Shown: piece by piece, positions 34,647-43,054 of the stretch | Layout of the letters: every line of letters starts with the position of its first letter | How positions within the stretch are numbered: position 1 is the stretch's first letter | Source: RGIG5612 sp964528825 | GTDB taxonomy: Bacteria; Bacillota; Clostridia; Lachnospirales; Lachnospiraceae | DNA: 43,773 nt | Direction: 5' to 3' | Assembly (NCBI GenBank): GCA_964528825.1 | Contig: CAZGVB010000010.1 | Span: forward strand, 1 to 43,773 | Notes under the pieces: generated by a model | What the model was told of the DNA's origin: nothing | The model's database searches: none | Seen by the model: only the letters and a program-made list of their open reading frames with translations | Program-made: the position numbers and the translations under genes

Positions 34647-36638
34647 TCAGTCGATCCCGAGATCCCTGGCTATGAAATAAGCCTCTCTGTTGGCATCTGC
34701 TATTGTGCGCGGCGTACGGCAGTCGCCCACATATTCTACTCTCGGTGCACAGTCCATAAGAGCCTTTACCTCGTCCTGCAGCGGCCTGTTGCCTACCGCA
34801 TAGATCACAGTATCGGCATTCAATACGACTTCTTCCCCTTTGTATCCGATCACAACGCCTGCGTCCTTGATCTCTTTGCACTGTGCGTTGTAATAGATCT
34901 CTATGCCGTATTTGGCGATCTGTGTCTCTATGGCCTGTCCGAGGATCACATTGCCTCCGAAGCTCGGTCCGGAGAGCATTTCGATGACCTTTACGCTATG
35001 GCCTTCCATTGACAGATGGATAGCCATCTCAAGTCCTACAAGACCTGCACCTATTATTACTGTCTCCTTGCCGATACGCTCAGGAGCCTCATATGCCTCT
35101 ATGGCACCGAGTACCTTGGCGCCGTCTATTCCTGGGATCGGAGGCTTTACAGTCACGGCTCCCGCTGCGACTATGATCACATCTGGATCAAGCGCTTTGG
35201 CATATTCGGGTGTAACGGTCGTATTAAGCCTGATATCTACGCCTTCCTTTGCCGTAATGGCTGCCTGTCTGTCAAGATATCCCATAAGCTTTTCCTTAAA
35301 TGAGACACCTCTTTCGCAGTTCAATACTCCTCCGAGTCTGTACTTCTTTTCACAAAGGGTTACCTTATGACCGCCTCTTGCAGCTGTGATGGCTGCCTGC
35401 ATACCGCCGACACCGCCTCCTACTACAAGCACGTTCAGCTTCTTAGACGGCTTTGTGCTGTAATATTTCGCGTCTACATATGCTCCGACCTTCGGATTGA
35501 TGGCACATCTGTGATAACGATTGTTGAAAGCACTTGAAAAGCAAGTCTCACATCTCAGACATCTGTGCACATACTCATCCTCTCCCCGCCTTACCTTATT
35601 CGGAAATTGAGGATCTACGAGCAGTTCTCTTGCCATTTCTATGACATCTGCCTGCCCCGATTCGAGTATCTCCTCCATCAATGCCGGCTCTGACAAGCCG
35701 CCTACGCAAGCCACGGGAGTCTTTACATTCTTCTTTATCGCTGCTGCGAATTTTACATTGCAGCCATCCTCAAGATATTGACTCGGATGAGTGATAACGA
35801 ATGTACCCGGTCCCTCATGATTGCCCGCGGATACATGTATCAGATCTACTTTATCCTCGATAGCTTTGGCTATCCTGATGCCGTAATCTATATCATATCC
35901 GCCGTCGAAGCATTCCGATCCGCTCATACGGAATTCGATCGGAAATCCCGGTCCCACTGCCTTTCTTACACTGTCTATGACACCAAGTGTAAACTTCATC
36001 CTGTTGTCGAAGCTTCCGCCCCAGCTGTCGGTTCTCTTGTTTACAAAAGGTGACATAAATTGTGTAAGCAGCCAGCCGTGACCGCCATGGATAGTGACCA
36101 TTCCGAAGCCGCACAGCTTTGCTATAGCCGCTGCCTTGCCGAACTTTTCTATGATGTCATAGATAAGCTCCTCGGGCATTTCCTTGATAAGGGTACCGCC
36201 CGGACTCACATCCTCTACCGGGCCGTATGTCTCGCCCGAACCATCCTTAAGGAATGGAGGATAATCTACAAGTCCGCCGACAAGCTCACGCACATGAGAG
36301 AATTTGCCGTCATGTGAAAGCTCTGCCGATGCCACGGCACCGTTTCTGGTAATAGCCGATGCTACAGCCGTGAGTGAAGGAATGATCAGAGGGTCATCGA
36401 TATGTGTCTGCTTTACGTGAGACTGGCCGGTCCTGGTATCTACGATACAATCACCTACACAGACAGATGCTGCTCCGCCTCTTGCCTTTTGTTCAAACCA
36501 TGCGACTACCTCCGCGTCCGGAAAGCAGTCCGGTGTCATTTCATGATGTCCGACCGGAGACGAAAAAAGTCGGTTCCTGAAAAGTGTCCTTCGCAATGTC
36601 AACGGTTCATACAGCTTCGGATATTTATTGAAGCTCAT
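34647..36638 (-). CDS. Enoate-reductase/2,4-dienoyl-CoA-reductase family flavoenzyme (first)
   Basis: 663 residues. A TIM barrel binding FMN (about 1-335, ending GQADVIEMARELLVDP) is followed by a four-cysteine iron-sulfur site (about 338-358) and an FAD/NAD(P) domain with VLVVGGGVGGMQAA near 382 and a second dinucleotide motif VIIGAGLVGLEMA near 525. The family reduces C=C bonds next to carbonyls or demethylates amines. The cluster cysteines here read C-x2-C-x2-C-x11-C, one residue shorter than the usual x3 third gap, which is present in the neighbour. A run of eight G forms its ribosome binding site. It shares the operon and general architecture with the next gene, but sequence similarity is moderate. 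Confidence 0.85.
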   Translation of the reverse strand: MSFNKYPKLYEPLTLRRTLFRNRLFSSPVGHHEMTPDCFPDAEVVAWFEQKARGGAASVCVGDCIVDTRTGQSHVKQTHIDDPLIIPSLTAVASAITRNGAVASAELSHDGKFSHVRELVGGLVDYPPFLKDGSGETYGPVEDVSPGGTLIKEMPEELIYDIIEKFGKAAAIAKLCGFGMVTIHGGHGWLLTQFMSPFVNKRTDSWGGSFDNRMKFTLGVIDSVRKAVGPGFPIEFRMSGSECFDGGYDIDYGIRIAKAIEDKVDLIHVSAGNHEGPGTFVITHPSQYLEDGCNVKFAAAIKKNVKTPVACVGGLSEPALMEEILESGQADVIEMARELLVDPQFPNKVRRGEDEYVHRCLRCETCFSSAFNNRYHRCAINPKVGAYVDAKYYSTKPSKKLNVLVVGGGVGGMQAAITAARGGHKVTLCEKKYRLGGVLNCERGVSFKEKLMGYLDRQAAITAKEGVDIRLNTTVTPEYAKALDPDVIIVAAGAVTVKPPIPGIDGAKVLGAIEAYEAPERIGKETVIIGAGLVGLEMAIHLSMEGHSVKVIEMLSGPSFGGNVILGQAIETQIAKYGIEIYYNAQCKEIKDAGVVIGYKGEEVVLNADTVIYAVGNRPLQDEVKALMDCAPRVEYVGDCRTPRTIADANREAYFIARDLGID

Positions 36639-36689
36639 ATCTTATCCCCCCCCTTCTTTACAAAAGCCCTGTATTTCCTTTGGCCTGTC

Positions 36690-38657
36690 TCAAATCTCCA
36701 TAGAGTAATTAAATGCTGTCATATTTGCATTTGCTATGGACTTCGCGCCGTACCAGCAGTCGCCTACCGGATATACCTCCGGGCAGATGTTCATAAATTC
36801 ATCTATATATTCATTATTAGGTACCAGACCGAATGCGAGTACCACATTGTCCGCCTCATGGAATCTTACCTTCCAATCGTGATCTATGGTCTCTACGCCC
36901 TGTTCGGTGATCTTTTGTACCTTTTCGCTTCCAACGAGCTTTACTCCGTGCTTTTCAAGGAGCATCAGGAGCATATTTCTTGTAAAGTTGACTATCTCCT
37001 TTGCAAAATCATCCACAGGCACCATATCAAGCACTGTGATATTCTTCTTGCCCTTCATAGCCAATCCGAGAGCGCATTCGAGTCCGCTCATGCCGCCGCC
37101 GCAGATGATGATATTGTCGCCCTCTATCTCCACCTTGCCGCTGTCTACCGAGGTGACCTCATAGACATTCTTTCCGTCGATGCCGGGGATGCGCGGTCTT
37201 GCAAGGTGCGATCCTGCTGCCACGATGATGGCATCCGGATCCTCTGCTTTTACTATATCCGGAGTAGCTCTTACTCCGAGACGCACATCGGCACCGCAGC
37301 GCTCCGTCATACGGATATCCCATTCGGTATATTGCTTAAGGTCATCCTTAAACGGGAGCTTATTGATATCCGGAAGATGTCCGCCCAGATGATCCTGCTC
37401 TTCAAAGAGGACTACGTCATGACCGCGCTTCCTAAGTGTCTGCGCCGCCATCATGCCGGCGATACCGCCGCCTACTACGACTACTTTTTTCTTTTCAAGT
37501 GCCGGACGGATCTCCGAGAATTTGCCCTCGCGCCCTACTGTCGGATTGACAGCACATCTTACAGGACGTCCCTCGTCAACATTCTTGTTGCATATCTGAA
37601 GGCATCTGAGACATGGACGGATCTCATCCTCCTTGCCTGCTTTCGATTTCTTTACTGTATCGGGATCTGCCATAAGCTGACGGCACATGGATACCACATC
37701 TGCCTTGCCGCTTGAGATGATCTCCTGAGCCTGCTCAAGAGTCTTTATGGAGCCTACTACCGATACAGGGATGTCTATGGCCTTCTTTATAGCCTCGGCA
37801 TACTTAACATTATGGCAATATTCATTGTAATAAGGCGGCTGTGTATAGAAATGATAACGATGATCTACGATAAGTCCTCTCGATACATTTACCATATCAA
37901 CATATTTTTGAGCGCGTTTCAGATATTCTATGGTCTCTTCAAGATGCATTCCGTTCGGTATGATCTCGTCGCCGCTGACTCTCATCTCTATCGCGATGCG
38001 GCTGCCGACCTTGGCTCTCATCGCTTCCATGATCTGCAGAGCGAATCTGATACGGTTCTCAAAGCTGCCGCCGTACCAGTCTGTCCTGAAATTGGTGCTC
38101 GGTGAAAGGAATTGGCCGATCAGGTTGCCGTGTCCGCTGTGGATAAGGCACATATCAAAGCCCGCGCGTGCAAGACGGTCCGCGCAGTCGGCATATTGAT
38201 CGATGACATGATCTATATCCCTCTGATCCATTTCCTTGACTATACGACTCCTATGAGGGAGAGGCAGAGATGAAGGTGCGATGGCATATGGTGTCTGCAG
38301 CAATTCGGGATCTGCTCCTCTGCCGGCATGACACATCTCAACGGATAACTTTGCGCCGTAATCATGTGCTGCCTCCGCTATCCTTGCCAGACCCGGTCTC
38401 ATATTCTCATCTGCTATATTGAGCTCACCTCTGAAATCCTGTCCGTTGACATTGTCTACAGGTGTTGAGCCTATCGTAACGACAGCAGCGCCTGTTTTAG
38501 CCTGCATTTCTATGAAATCTACATATTCCTGGGTTACCTCACCTGCCGCATTTGACAGGCAGCATACCATCGGCGGAAACTGAATCCTGTTTCTGAGCAC
38601 TGTATTTCCGACCTTGAGCGGCTTGAAAACATCCGGATACTTATTCTCGTAATTCAT
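36690..38657 (-). CDS. Enoate-reductase/2,4-dienoyl-CoA-reductase family flavoenzyme (second)
   Basis: 655 residues and the same three-domain plan: FMN barrel with IHSGHGNLIGQFLSP near 175, iron-sulfur site C-x2-C-x3-C-x11-C near 345, FAD motif VVVVGGGIAGMMAA near 390 and NAD(P) motif IIICGGGMSGLECAL near 515. All cofactor motifs look intact. AAGGGGGU precedes the ATG. It is the first gene of the operon, divergent from the LysR regulator, so it is the gene most directly controlled from the 38658-39055 region. Possible substrates include unsaturated acids or their CoA esters, bile-acid-type steroids, or N-methylated amines; nothing in the sequence decides between these. Confidence 0.87.
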   Translation of the reverse strand: MNYENKYPDVFKPLKVGNTVLRNRIQFPPMVCCLSNAAGEVTQEYVDFIEMQAKTGAAVVTIGSTPVDNVNGQDFRGELNIADENMRPGLARIAEAAHDYGAKLSVEMCHAGRGADPELLQTPYAIAPSSLPLPHRSRIVKEMDQRDIDHVIDQYADCADRLARAGFDMCLIHSGHGNLIGQFLSPSTNFRTDWYGGSFENRIRFALQIMEAMRAKVGSRIAIEMRVSGDEIIPNGMHLEETIEYLKRAQKYVDMVNVSRGLIVDHRYHFYTQPPYYNEYCHNVKYAEAIKKAIDIPVSVVGSIKTLEQAQEIISSGKADVVSMCRQLMADPDTVKKSKAGKEDEIRPCLRCLQICNKNVDEGRPVRCAVNPTVGREGKFSEIRPALEKKKVVVVGGGIAGMMAAQTLRKRGHDVVLFEEQDHLGGHLPDINKLPFKDDLKQYTEWDIRMTERCGADVRLGVRATPDIVKAEDPDAIIVAAGSHLARPRIPGIDGKNVYEVTSVDSGKVEIEGDNIIICGGGMSGLECALGLAMKGKKNITVLDMVPVDDFAKEIVNFTRNMLLMLLEKHGVKLVGSEKVQKITEQGVETIDHDWKVRFHEADNVVLAFGLVPNNEYIDEFMNICPEVYPVGDCWYGAKSIANANMTAFNYSMEI

Positions 38658-38710
38658 CGAAAGACCCCCTTATCTGCTTTTACTTTTATTTCTTTTATCA
38701 ACCGGACAGC

Positions 38711-38781
38711 GATCATTACATATGATATTTAGTGATCATTGCAGATGATATTTTTAGATCCGGGGTGATTTTATTCACCTT
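38711..38781. promoter_or_regulatory. Candidate operators upstream of the flavoenzyme operon
   Basis: Two 23-bp direct repeats (38711-38733, 38734-38756) each contain a palindrome ATCAT-N5-ATGAT. A third palindrome, GGTGA-N6-TCACC, lies near 38763-38781. They are 50 to 120 bases upstream of the operon start at 38657. Two copies of CACCTTGG(T)NTGATGTTAT lie near 38777 and 38870. These are plausible sites for the divergent LysR protein or another regulator. Confidence 0.45.
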
Positions 38782-38859
38782 GGTTTGATGTTATCACACG
38801 AATGATTTTGGGTAAAACAACAAACATTTGTTAATGCTCAAAAAATATTTTTGGCTAAG

Positions 38860-38889
38860 TTGACCACGCACCTTGGCTGATGTTATAAT
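38860..38889 (+). promoter_or_regulatory. Promoter of the LysR gene
   Basis: TTGACC, an 18-base spacer and a perfect TATAAT. The 5' untranslated region to the ATG at 39056 would be about 160 bases. Confidence 0.7.
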
Positions 38890-39055
38890 TTCCGGGTATT
38901 GCACAATGTGCGGCATATACATATGTATAAAGATATAGACATGTACAAAGATGCAGATAAAGATATGCAGCCATCTGCATATATGAGCATCAGACAACTG
39001 TCATACAAGGCAAAGGCAGCGTAAAAGCAATGTTTATCATTAAAGGTGAAATAAT

Positions 39056-39979
39056 ATGGATGTTAAACAGCTTAGATATTTTCTGGCCATTCACGAATAC
39101 GGCAGCATAGCCAAGGCGGCAAACCAGATCTTTATCTCACAGCAGGGTCTGAGCATGGCTCTCTTAAGGCTCGAATCCGAGCTCGGCTGCAGGCTGATGG
39201 AACGCACGCCTGAGGGTATGCGTCTTACATCAAACGGCGAGGCCTTGCTTCCCAAGGCACAAAGAATAGTTGAAGAATTTGATGAGATAGACGGTCTCTT
39301 TTTTTCGGAGAGAAAGGAAAAGCAGCCTATCACCATAGGCTGCTGTCTCGGCGCCATACCCGAGTATCTGGCTCCGATCATTTTTGAGTTCAGACGGCAA
39401 TATCCCGATTATGAGATAAATATCGTAGAGACCAATGATATCGATACAATATCGAATGTCGAACAAAAAAAAGTGGATCTGGGCTTCAGTGTGGCTCCGA
39501 TAGACGGCGCGATCTTTAAAAAATTCCCGATCTTTACATCACCCATATGCCTGCTCGTAAACAATTCATCTCCTCTTGCTGAGCTGAAGAGGGGCACCGC
39601 ATCCGATATATTAAGAGACAATCCCGTCATGATCATGAATAAAAAATCCAATACCTACAGGATCGTATCGGATTATTGCAGATCAAACGGCTTTGAGCTG
39701 AAGGTGCAATATTATGCCTCGGAGGTCATATCGATACACCGCATGGTCGCATCCAATCTCGGAATGGGCGTGAGTGTTCACTCCGTTGCAAATGATATCC
39801 CCAAGCCGCAGATAACGGTAATTCCGTTCAGAGAACCGCAATTGATATGGGAGCTCGATATCTTCCGCCGCAAGGATACGCCTCTTTCGCCTGCCGCCAA
39901 GCTTTTCGAGCAATATGTATTCAATTACAGAGACCGCATGAAGAACAAAGGAGTGAACAAGCCTCTCAGCTCCTTATAG
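39056..39979 (+). CDS. LysR family transcriptional regulator
   Basis: 307 residues, the usual length. The N-terminal winged helix-turn-helix is clear: MDVKQLRYFLAIHEYGSIAK, then AANQIFISQQGLSMALLRLE and the RTPEGMRLTSNGEALL wing. The effector domain starts near residue 90 with ITIGCCLGAIPEYL. AAAGG precedes the ATG. It is divergent from the flavoenzyme operon, the classical arrangement in which such a regulator activates its neighbour in response to the pathway substrate. The short N-terminal Cys pair in the effector domain (GCCLG) is unusual but not diagnostic. A strong terminator follows. Confidence 0.92.
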   Translation: MDVKQLRYFLAIHEYGSIAKAANQIFISQQGLSMALLRLESELGCRLMERTPEGMRLTSNGEALLPKAQRIVEEFDEIDGLFFSERKEKQPITIGCCLGAIPEYLAPIIFEFRRQYPDYEINIVETNDIDTISNVEQKKVDLGFSVAPIDGAIFKKFPIFTSPICLLVNNSSPLAELKRGTASDILRDNPVMIMNKKSNTYRIVSDYCRSNGFELKVQYYASEVISIHRMVASNLGMGVSVHSVANDIPKPQITVIPFREPQLIWELDIFRRKDTPLSPAAKLFEQYVFNYRDRMKNKGVNKPLSSL

Positions 39980-40078
39980 AAATATTTAAGGGACTACGGA
40001 CGATTTTTACCAACACTTTTTGTCCTATAAGTCTTTTTTATCAAATAAGTCAGAAATGTTTTAAGTAGAAGTATTTAA

Positions 40079-40119
40079 GGCCGCTCCCGCCGGATCTTCC
40101 GGCAGGAGCGGCCTCTTTT
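40079..40119 (+). terminator. Terminator of the LysR gene
   Basis: A 16-bp stem (40079-40094 with 40098-40113, one mismatch) and a TCT loop are followed by TCTTTTT. Confidence 0.85.
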
Positions 40120-40128
40120 TCGAGCTGT

Positions 40129-40153
40129 TGACCTCTGATGAGGTCATTTTTTT
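40129..40153 (+). terminator. Second plus-strand terminator
   Basis: TGACCTC (40129-40135), a TGAT loop and GAGGTCA (40140-40146) are followed by seven T. It backs up the first terminator. No comparable T run exists on the minus side for the converging binding-protein gene. Confidence 0.75.
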
Positions 40154-40183
40154 AATGAACTGTTCCCTATAATGAACCGTACA

Positions 40184-41971
40184 TTACGGAAGGATTTCCT
40201 CGTTCATGTTCCAGATCACATAATATGTACCGATCTGGCCTACAACAAAGAACTCATCTGGATATTCTTCCTTGAGAGTTGCGATCTCGTTTGTAGGAAC
40301 ATCATCGATCATCTGCCAATCTCCGTTCTTGAAGTTAGCAAGGTCATTATTGCTGTTGTCTGAAAGATAGAATTTAACTTCTTCCATTTTAATATTTGCG
40401 GCATCATAGTAATTTTCGTTCTTCTTGATGGTGATAACACTGTTGTGCTCCCAAGAATCGATAGTATAAGCACCGTTGCATACATATGTTGAAGGATCTG
40501 TAGCCCATCCTTCATTTGCCACTACATCCTCGCGTACCGGGAAGAATGTCGGGAATGCAAGAAGCTCATTCCAATATGATACAGCATTCTTAATCGTAAC
40601 CTCAAGTGTCGTATCATCAATTGCCTTTATTGCAAGGTCTTCCTTGTCAAAATCATTCTCCTCATCATATCCGACAACCTGAGCAAACATATATCCGTAG
40701 TCTGCGCCAAGCTCGCAGGATGCAGCTCTCTTCCATGCATATTCAAAATCATGAGCTGTAAGAGCCTGTCCGTCAGACCACTTGAGTCCTTCACGAAGCT
40801 TGTATGTATATGTTACTGTTCCGTCTTCATTTGCTACACCCTCAGGAAGTTCCTCGGCGCAGTCAGCCTGGATAACAAGGTTGCCGTCTTCGTCCTGTGC
40901 CCACTTAGCAAGACCTGCAAACAGGTGGCTTATCATAGTAGCACCGTCAACAGCGCTGTTGAGTGCGGGATCGATAGTATCAGGCTCGGATGCAAGACAT
41001 ACTGAAATACTGTCTGTGCTTCCTGCAACGGAGCAATTGTAGAAATACTTATATCCGAGAGGATTGCTGAAGAAGCCTTCTACATCATCATTCAGCATAT
41101 AAAGGTCTGTATAGAAATACAGAGGAACGATGCCGCCTGTAGACATGAGCAGGTCTTCAGCACGGTGCATAAGCTCAAATCTTACCTCATTATCGCTGCA
41201 TGACTTGATCGTGGAAATAAGTACGTCATATGTTTCAGCCCATGTGCCGTCCTCAACCTTGATATCATATCCGAGATCGGTAAGATCGAGATCATACATC
41301 TTGAGCTTGCCGTGATCGCCACGTCCGTACTGAGCATCATTATTTCCCGAACTGGTGATCCACATATCAAGGAAGCAGATAGGATCGTTGTAATCTGCGA
41401 GCCATCCGTTTCTTGCGATAGAATAATCACCGTCTTTACGTGTATTCAGGAAAGTATTCCACTCCTGGTTCTCAAGGTTCATGGTAATACCTACACTTGC
41501 AAGTGCGGACTGAAGATATTCGCCGATAGCCTTGTGGCCCTCTGATGTATTGTAGAGGTATGTAAGTGTCGGAAAATCGGTGAACTGCTGATTGTCCTCA
41601 TCCCAAGTATAATACTTCTTGAGGATCTCGATAGCCTCCTGGAAGTTGCTCTCGTAAGCATCCTCGGATACATCATAATATCCTACATAGCTGTCGCTGT
41701 CGCCAGAATTCTTATAGAATTCTGTGCCGTCAGGCTCAGTCATACCCATTGCAACGAATGAAGATGCGGGTACCTGTCCGCCCTGAGCAATATCATTTAC
41801 GATATAATTACGGTCGAACATCAGGCTGATAGCATAACGGATCTCTTGACGAGCTGCTTCCTTCTCTTCTGCTGTCATATCGCTCCATGAATCGCTGCTG
41901 GCGCTTCCGCCGCATGCTGCAAGAGGCAGAGTCATAGCTGCTGTCAGGAGCAAAGCTAAAAGTTTTTTCAT
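40184..41971 (-). CDS. Oligopeptide-binding lipoprotein with circularly permuted halves
   Basis: 595 residues from the ATG at 41971, which has AAAGGA before it and starts a lipoprotein signal peptide with lipobox PLAAC. The family is solute-binding family 5 (OppA). The order of blocks is unusual. Directly after the signal comes the part that normally forms the C-terminal half: REIRYAISLMFDRNYIV, QGGQVPASSF, then WLADYNDPICFLDMW and the usual ending NPLGYKYF (about residue 325). The normal mature N-terminus follows: SISVCLASEPDTIDPALN, YKLREGLKWSDGQ and AHDFEYAWKRA. The protein stops at YYVIWNMNEEILP, where the canonical chain would run on into the REIRYAIS block. Total length is normal. It follows two Opp-type ATPase genes and presumably binds peptides for that transporter. 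Confidence 0.8.
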   Translation of the reverse strand: MKKLLALLLTAAMTLPLAACGGSASSDSWSDMTAEEKEAARQEIRYAISLMFDRNYIVNDIAQGGQVPASSFVAMGMTEPDGTEFYKNSGDSDSYVGYYDVSEDAYESNFQEAIEILKKYYTWDEDNQQFTDFPTLTYLYNTSEGHKAIGEYLQSALASVGITMNLENQEWNTFLNTRKDGDYSIARNGWLADYNDPICFLDMWITSSGNNDAQYGRGDHGKLKMYDLDLTDLGYDIKVEDGTWAETYDVLISTIKSCSDNEVRFELMHRAEDLLMSTGGIVPLYFYTDLYMLNDDVEGFFSNPLGYKYFYNCSVAGSTDSISVCLASEPDTIDPALNSAVDGATMISHLFAGLAKWAQDEDGNLVIQADCAEELPEGVANEDGTVTYTYKLREGLKWSDGQALTAHDFEYAWKRAASCELGADYGYMFAQVVGYDEENDFDKEDLAIKAIDDTTLEVTIKNAVSYWNELLAFPTFFPVREDVVANEGWATDPSTYVCNGAYTIDSWEHNSVITIKKNENYYDAANIKMEEVKFYLSDNSNNDLANFKNGDWQMIDDVPTNEIATLKEEYPDEFFVVGQIGTYYVIWNMNEEILP

Positions 41972-42067
41972 GTTGTTTTTTCCTTTCATGCAATTTTTTA
42001 TTTTTGGCATGTACCGCTCTTCGCACATGCAAAAATACTGTAAATTTTATTTTTAAAAATTTTATTT

Positions 42068-43054
42068 CTAATTGATCTCATCCGTCCTATGGCATGCTAC
42101 AAAATGTCCCTTTGAGACCTCTTTAAACGGAGGCATTGACTGCGCACATGCATCTGTAGCATATATACATCTCGTACGGAAAGGACAGCCTGACGGAGCA
42201 TTTAATGGGCTCGGGATGTCATCCTTAAGTACGATACGCTGATTTGTCCTGGCGATCTTCGGATCCGGTACGGGTACCGCAGACAGGAGCGATTTTGAGT
42301 AAGGATGCAGCGGATGATCATATATCTCAGCCGCGTCCGCAAGCTCTACCATCTTTCCGAGATACATTACCGCTATGCGGTCCGAGATATGACGAACTAC
42401 CAGCAGATCATGCGCGATGAAGAGATATGTCAAATGCAGCTTCTCCTGCAGTTCATCGAACATATTGATGACCTGCGCCTGTATAGATACATCCAATGCA
42501 GATACCGGCTCGTCACATACTATAAAGTCAGGATTGACAGCCAACGCTCTTGCGATACCTATACGCTGTCTCTGTCCGCCCGAAAACTCATGTGCATATC
42601 GTGACGCATGCTCGCTGTTAAGACCTACATGGTCCATGAGCTCCAATATGCGCTCTTCGCGTTCCTTCTTTGTCTTGTACATCTTATGAACGTCTAAAGG
42701 CTCGCCTATGATATCCGAAACTGTCATACGAGGATTCAATGATGAATACGGATCCTGAAAGACCATCGTAGCCTTTTTGCGGAATTCTTTGATGTCATTC
42801 TTTGTCTCGATCTTCTTTCCGTTATACCAGATCTCACCGCCTGTCGGCTTGTACAGATGCAGTAATGTACGGCCTACTGTAGTCTTGCCGCAGCCCGACT
42901 CCCCTACCAGCCCCAGTGTCTCTCCCTTGTTGATGCTGAAGGAGACATCATCTACGGCCTTAAGCGGCTTGGTCTTGAACATACCTACACTTATATCGAA
43001 ATATTCCTTTAGATTTTTGACTTCTATCAATGTTCTGTCATTATTTTCGTTCAT
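42068..43054 (-). CDS. oppF: Oligopeptide ABC transporter ATPase, OppF type
   Basis: 328 residues. Walker A GESGCGKTT lies near residue 54, the Q-loop region MVFQDPYSSLNPRMTV near 97 is typical of OppF/DppF, the signature FSGGQRQRIGIARAL near 158 and Walker B DFIVCDEPVSALD near 177 are intact. The C-terminal oligopeptide extension with GCPFRTRCIYATDAC carries cysteines that bind an iron-sulfur cluster in some relatives. The ATG overlaps the stop of the preceding OppD gene by 4 bases. It energises peptide import with OppD. The permease genes are not between it and the binding protein, so they should lie upstream, outside the window. Confidence 0.92.
   Translation of the reverse strand: MNENNDRTLIEVKNLKEYFDISVGMFKTKPLKAVDDVSFSINKGETLGLVGESGCGKTTVGRTLLHLYKPTGGEIWYNGKKIETKNDIKEFRKKATMVFQDPYSSLNPRMTVSDIIGEPLDVHKMYKTKKEREERILELMDHVGLNSEHASRYAHEFSGGQRQRIGIARALAVNPDFIVCDEPVSALDVSIQAQVINMFDELQEKLHLTYLFIAHDLLVVRHISDRIAVMYLGKMVELADAAEIYDHPLHPYSKSLLSAVPVPDPKIARTNQRIVLKDDIPSPLNAPSGCPFRTRCIYATDACAQSMPPFKEVSKGHFVACHRTDEIN

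Noticed and set aside
36402..37715. Open frame of 437 codons on the plus strand
   Set aside because: It lies antisense over the two flavoenzyme genes; its composition (rich in Cys, His, Tyr, Ile) is that of a shadow frame.
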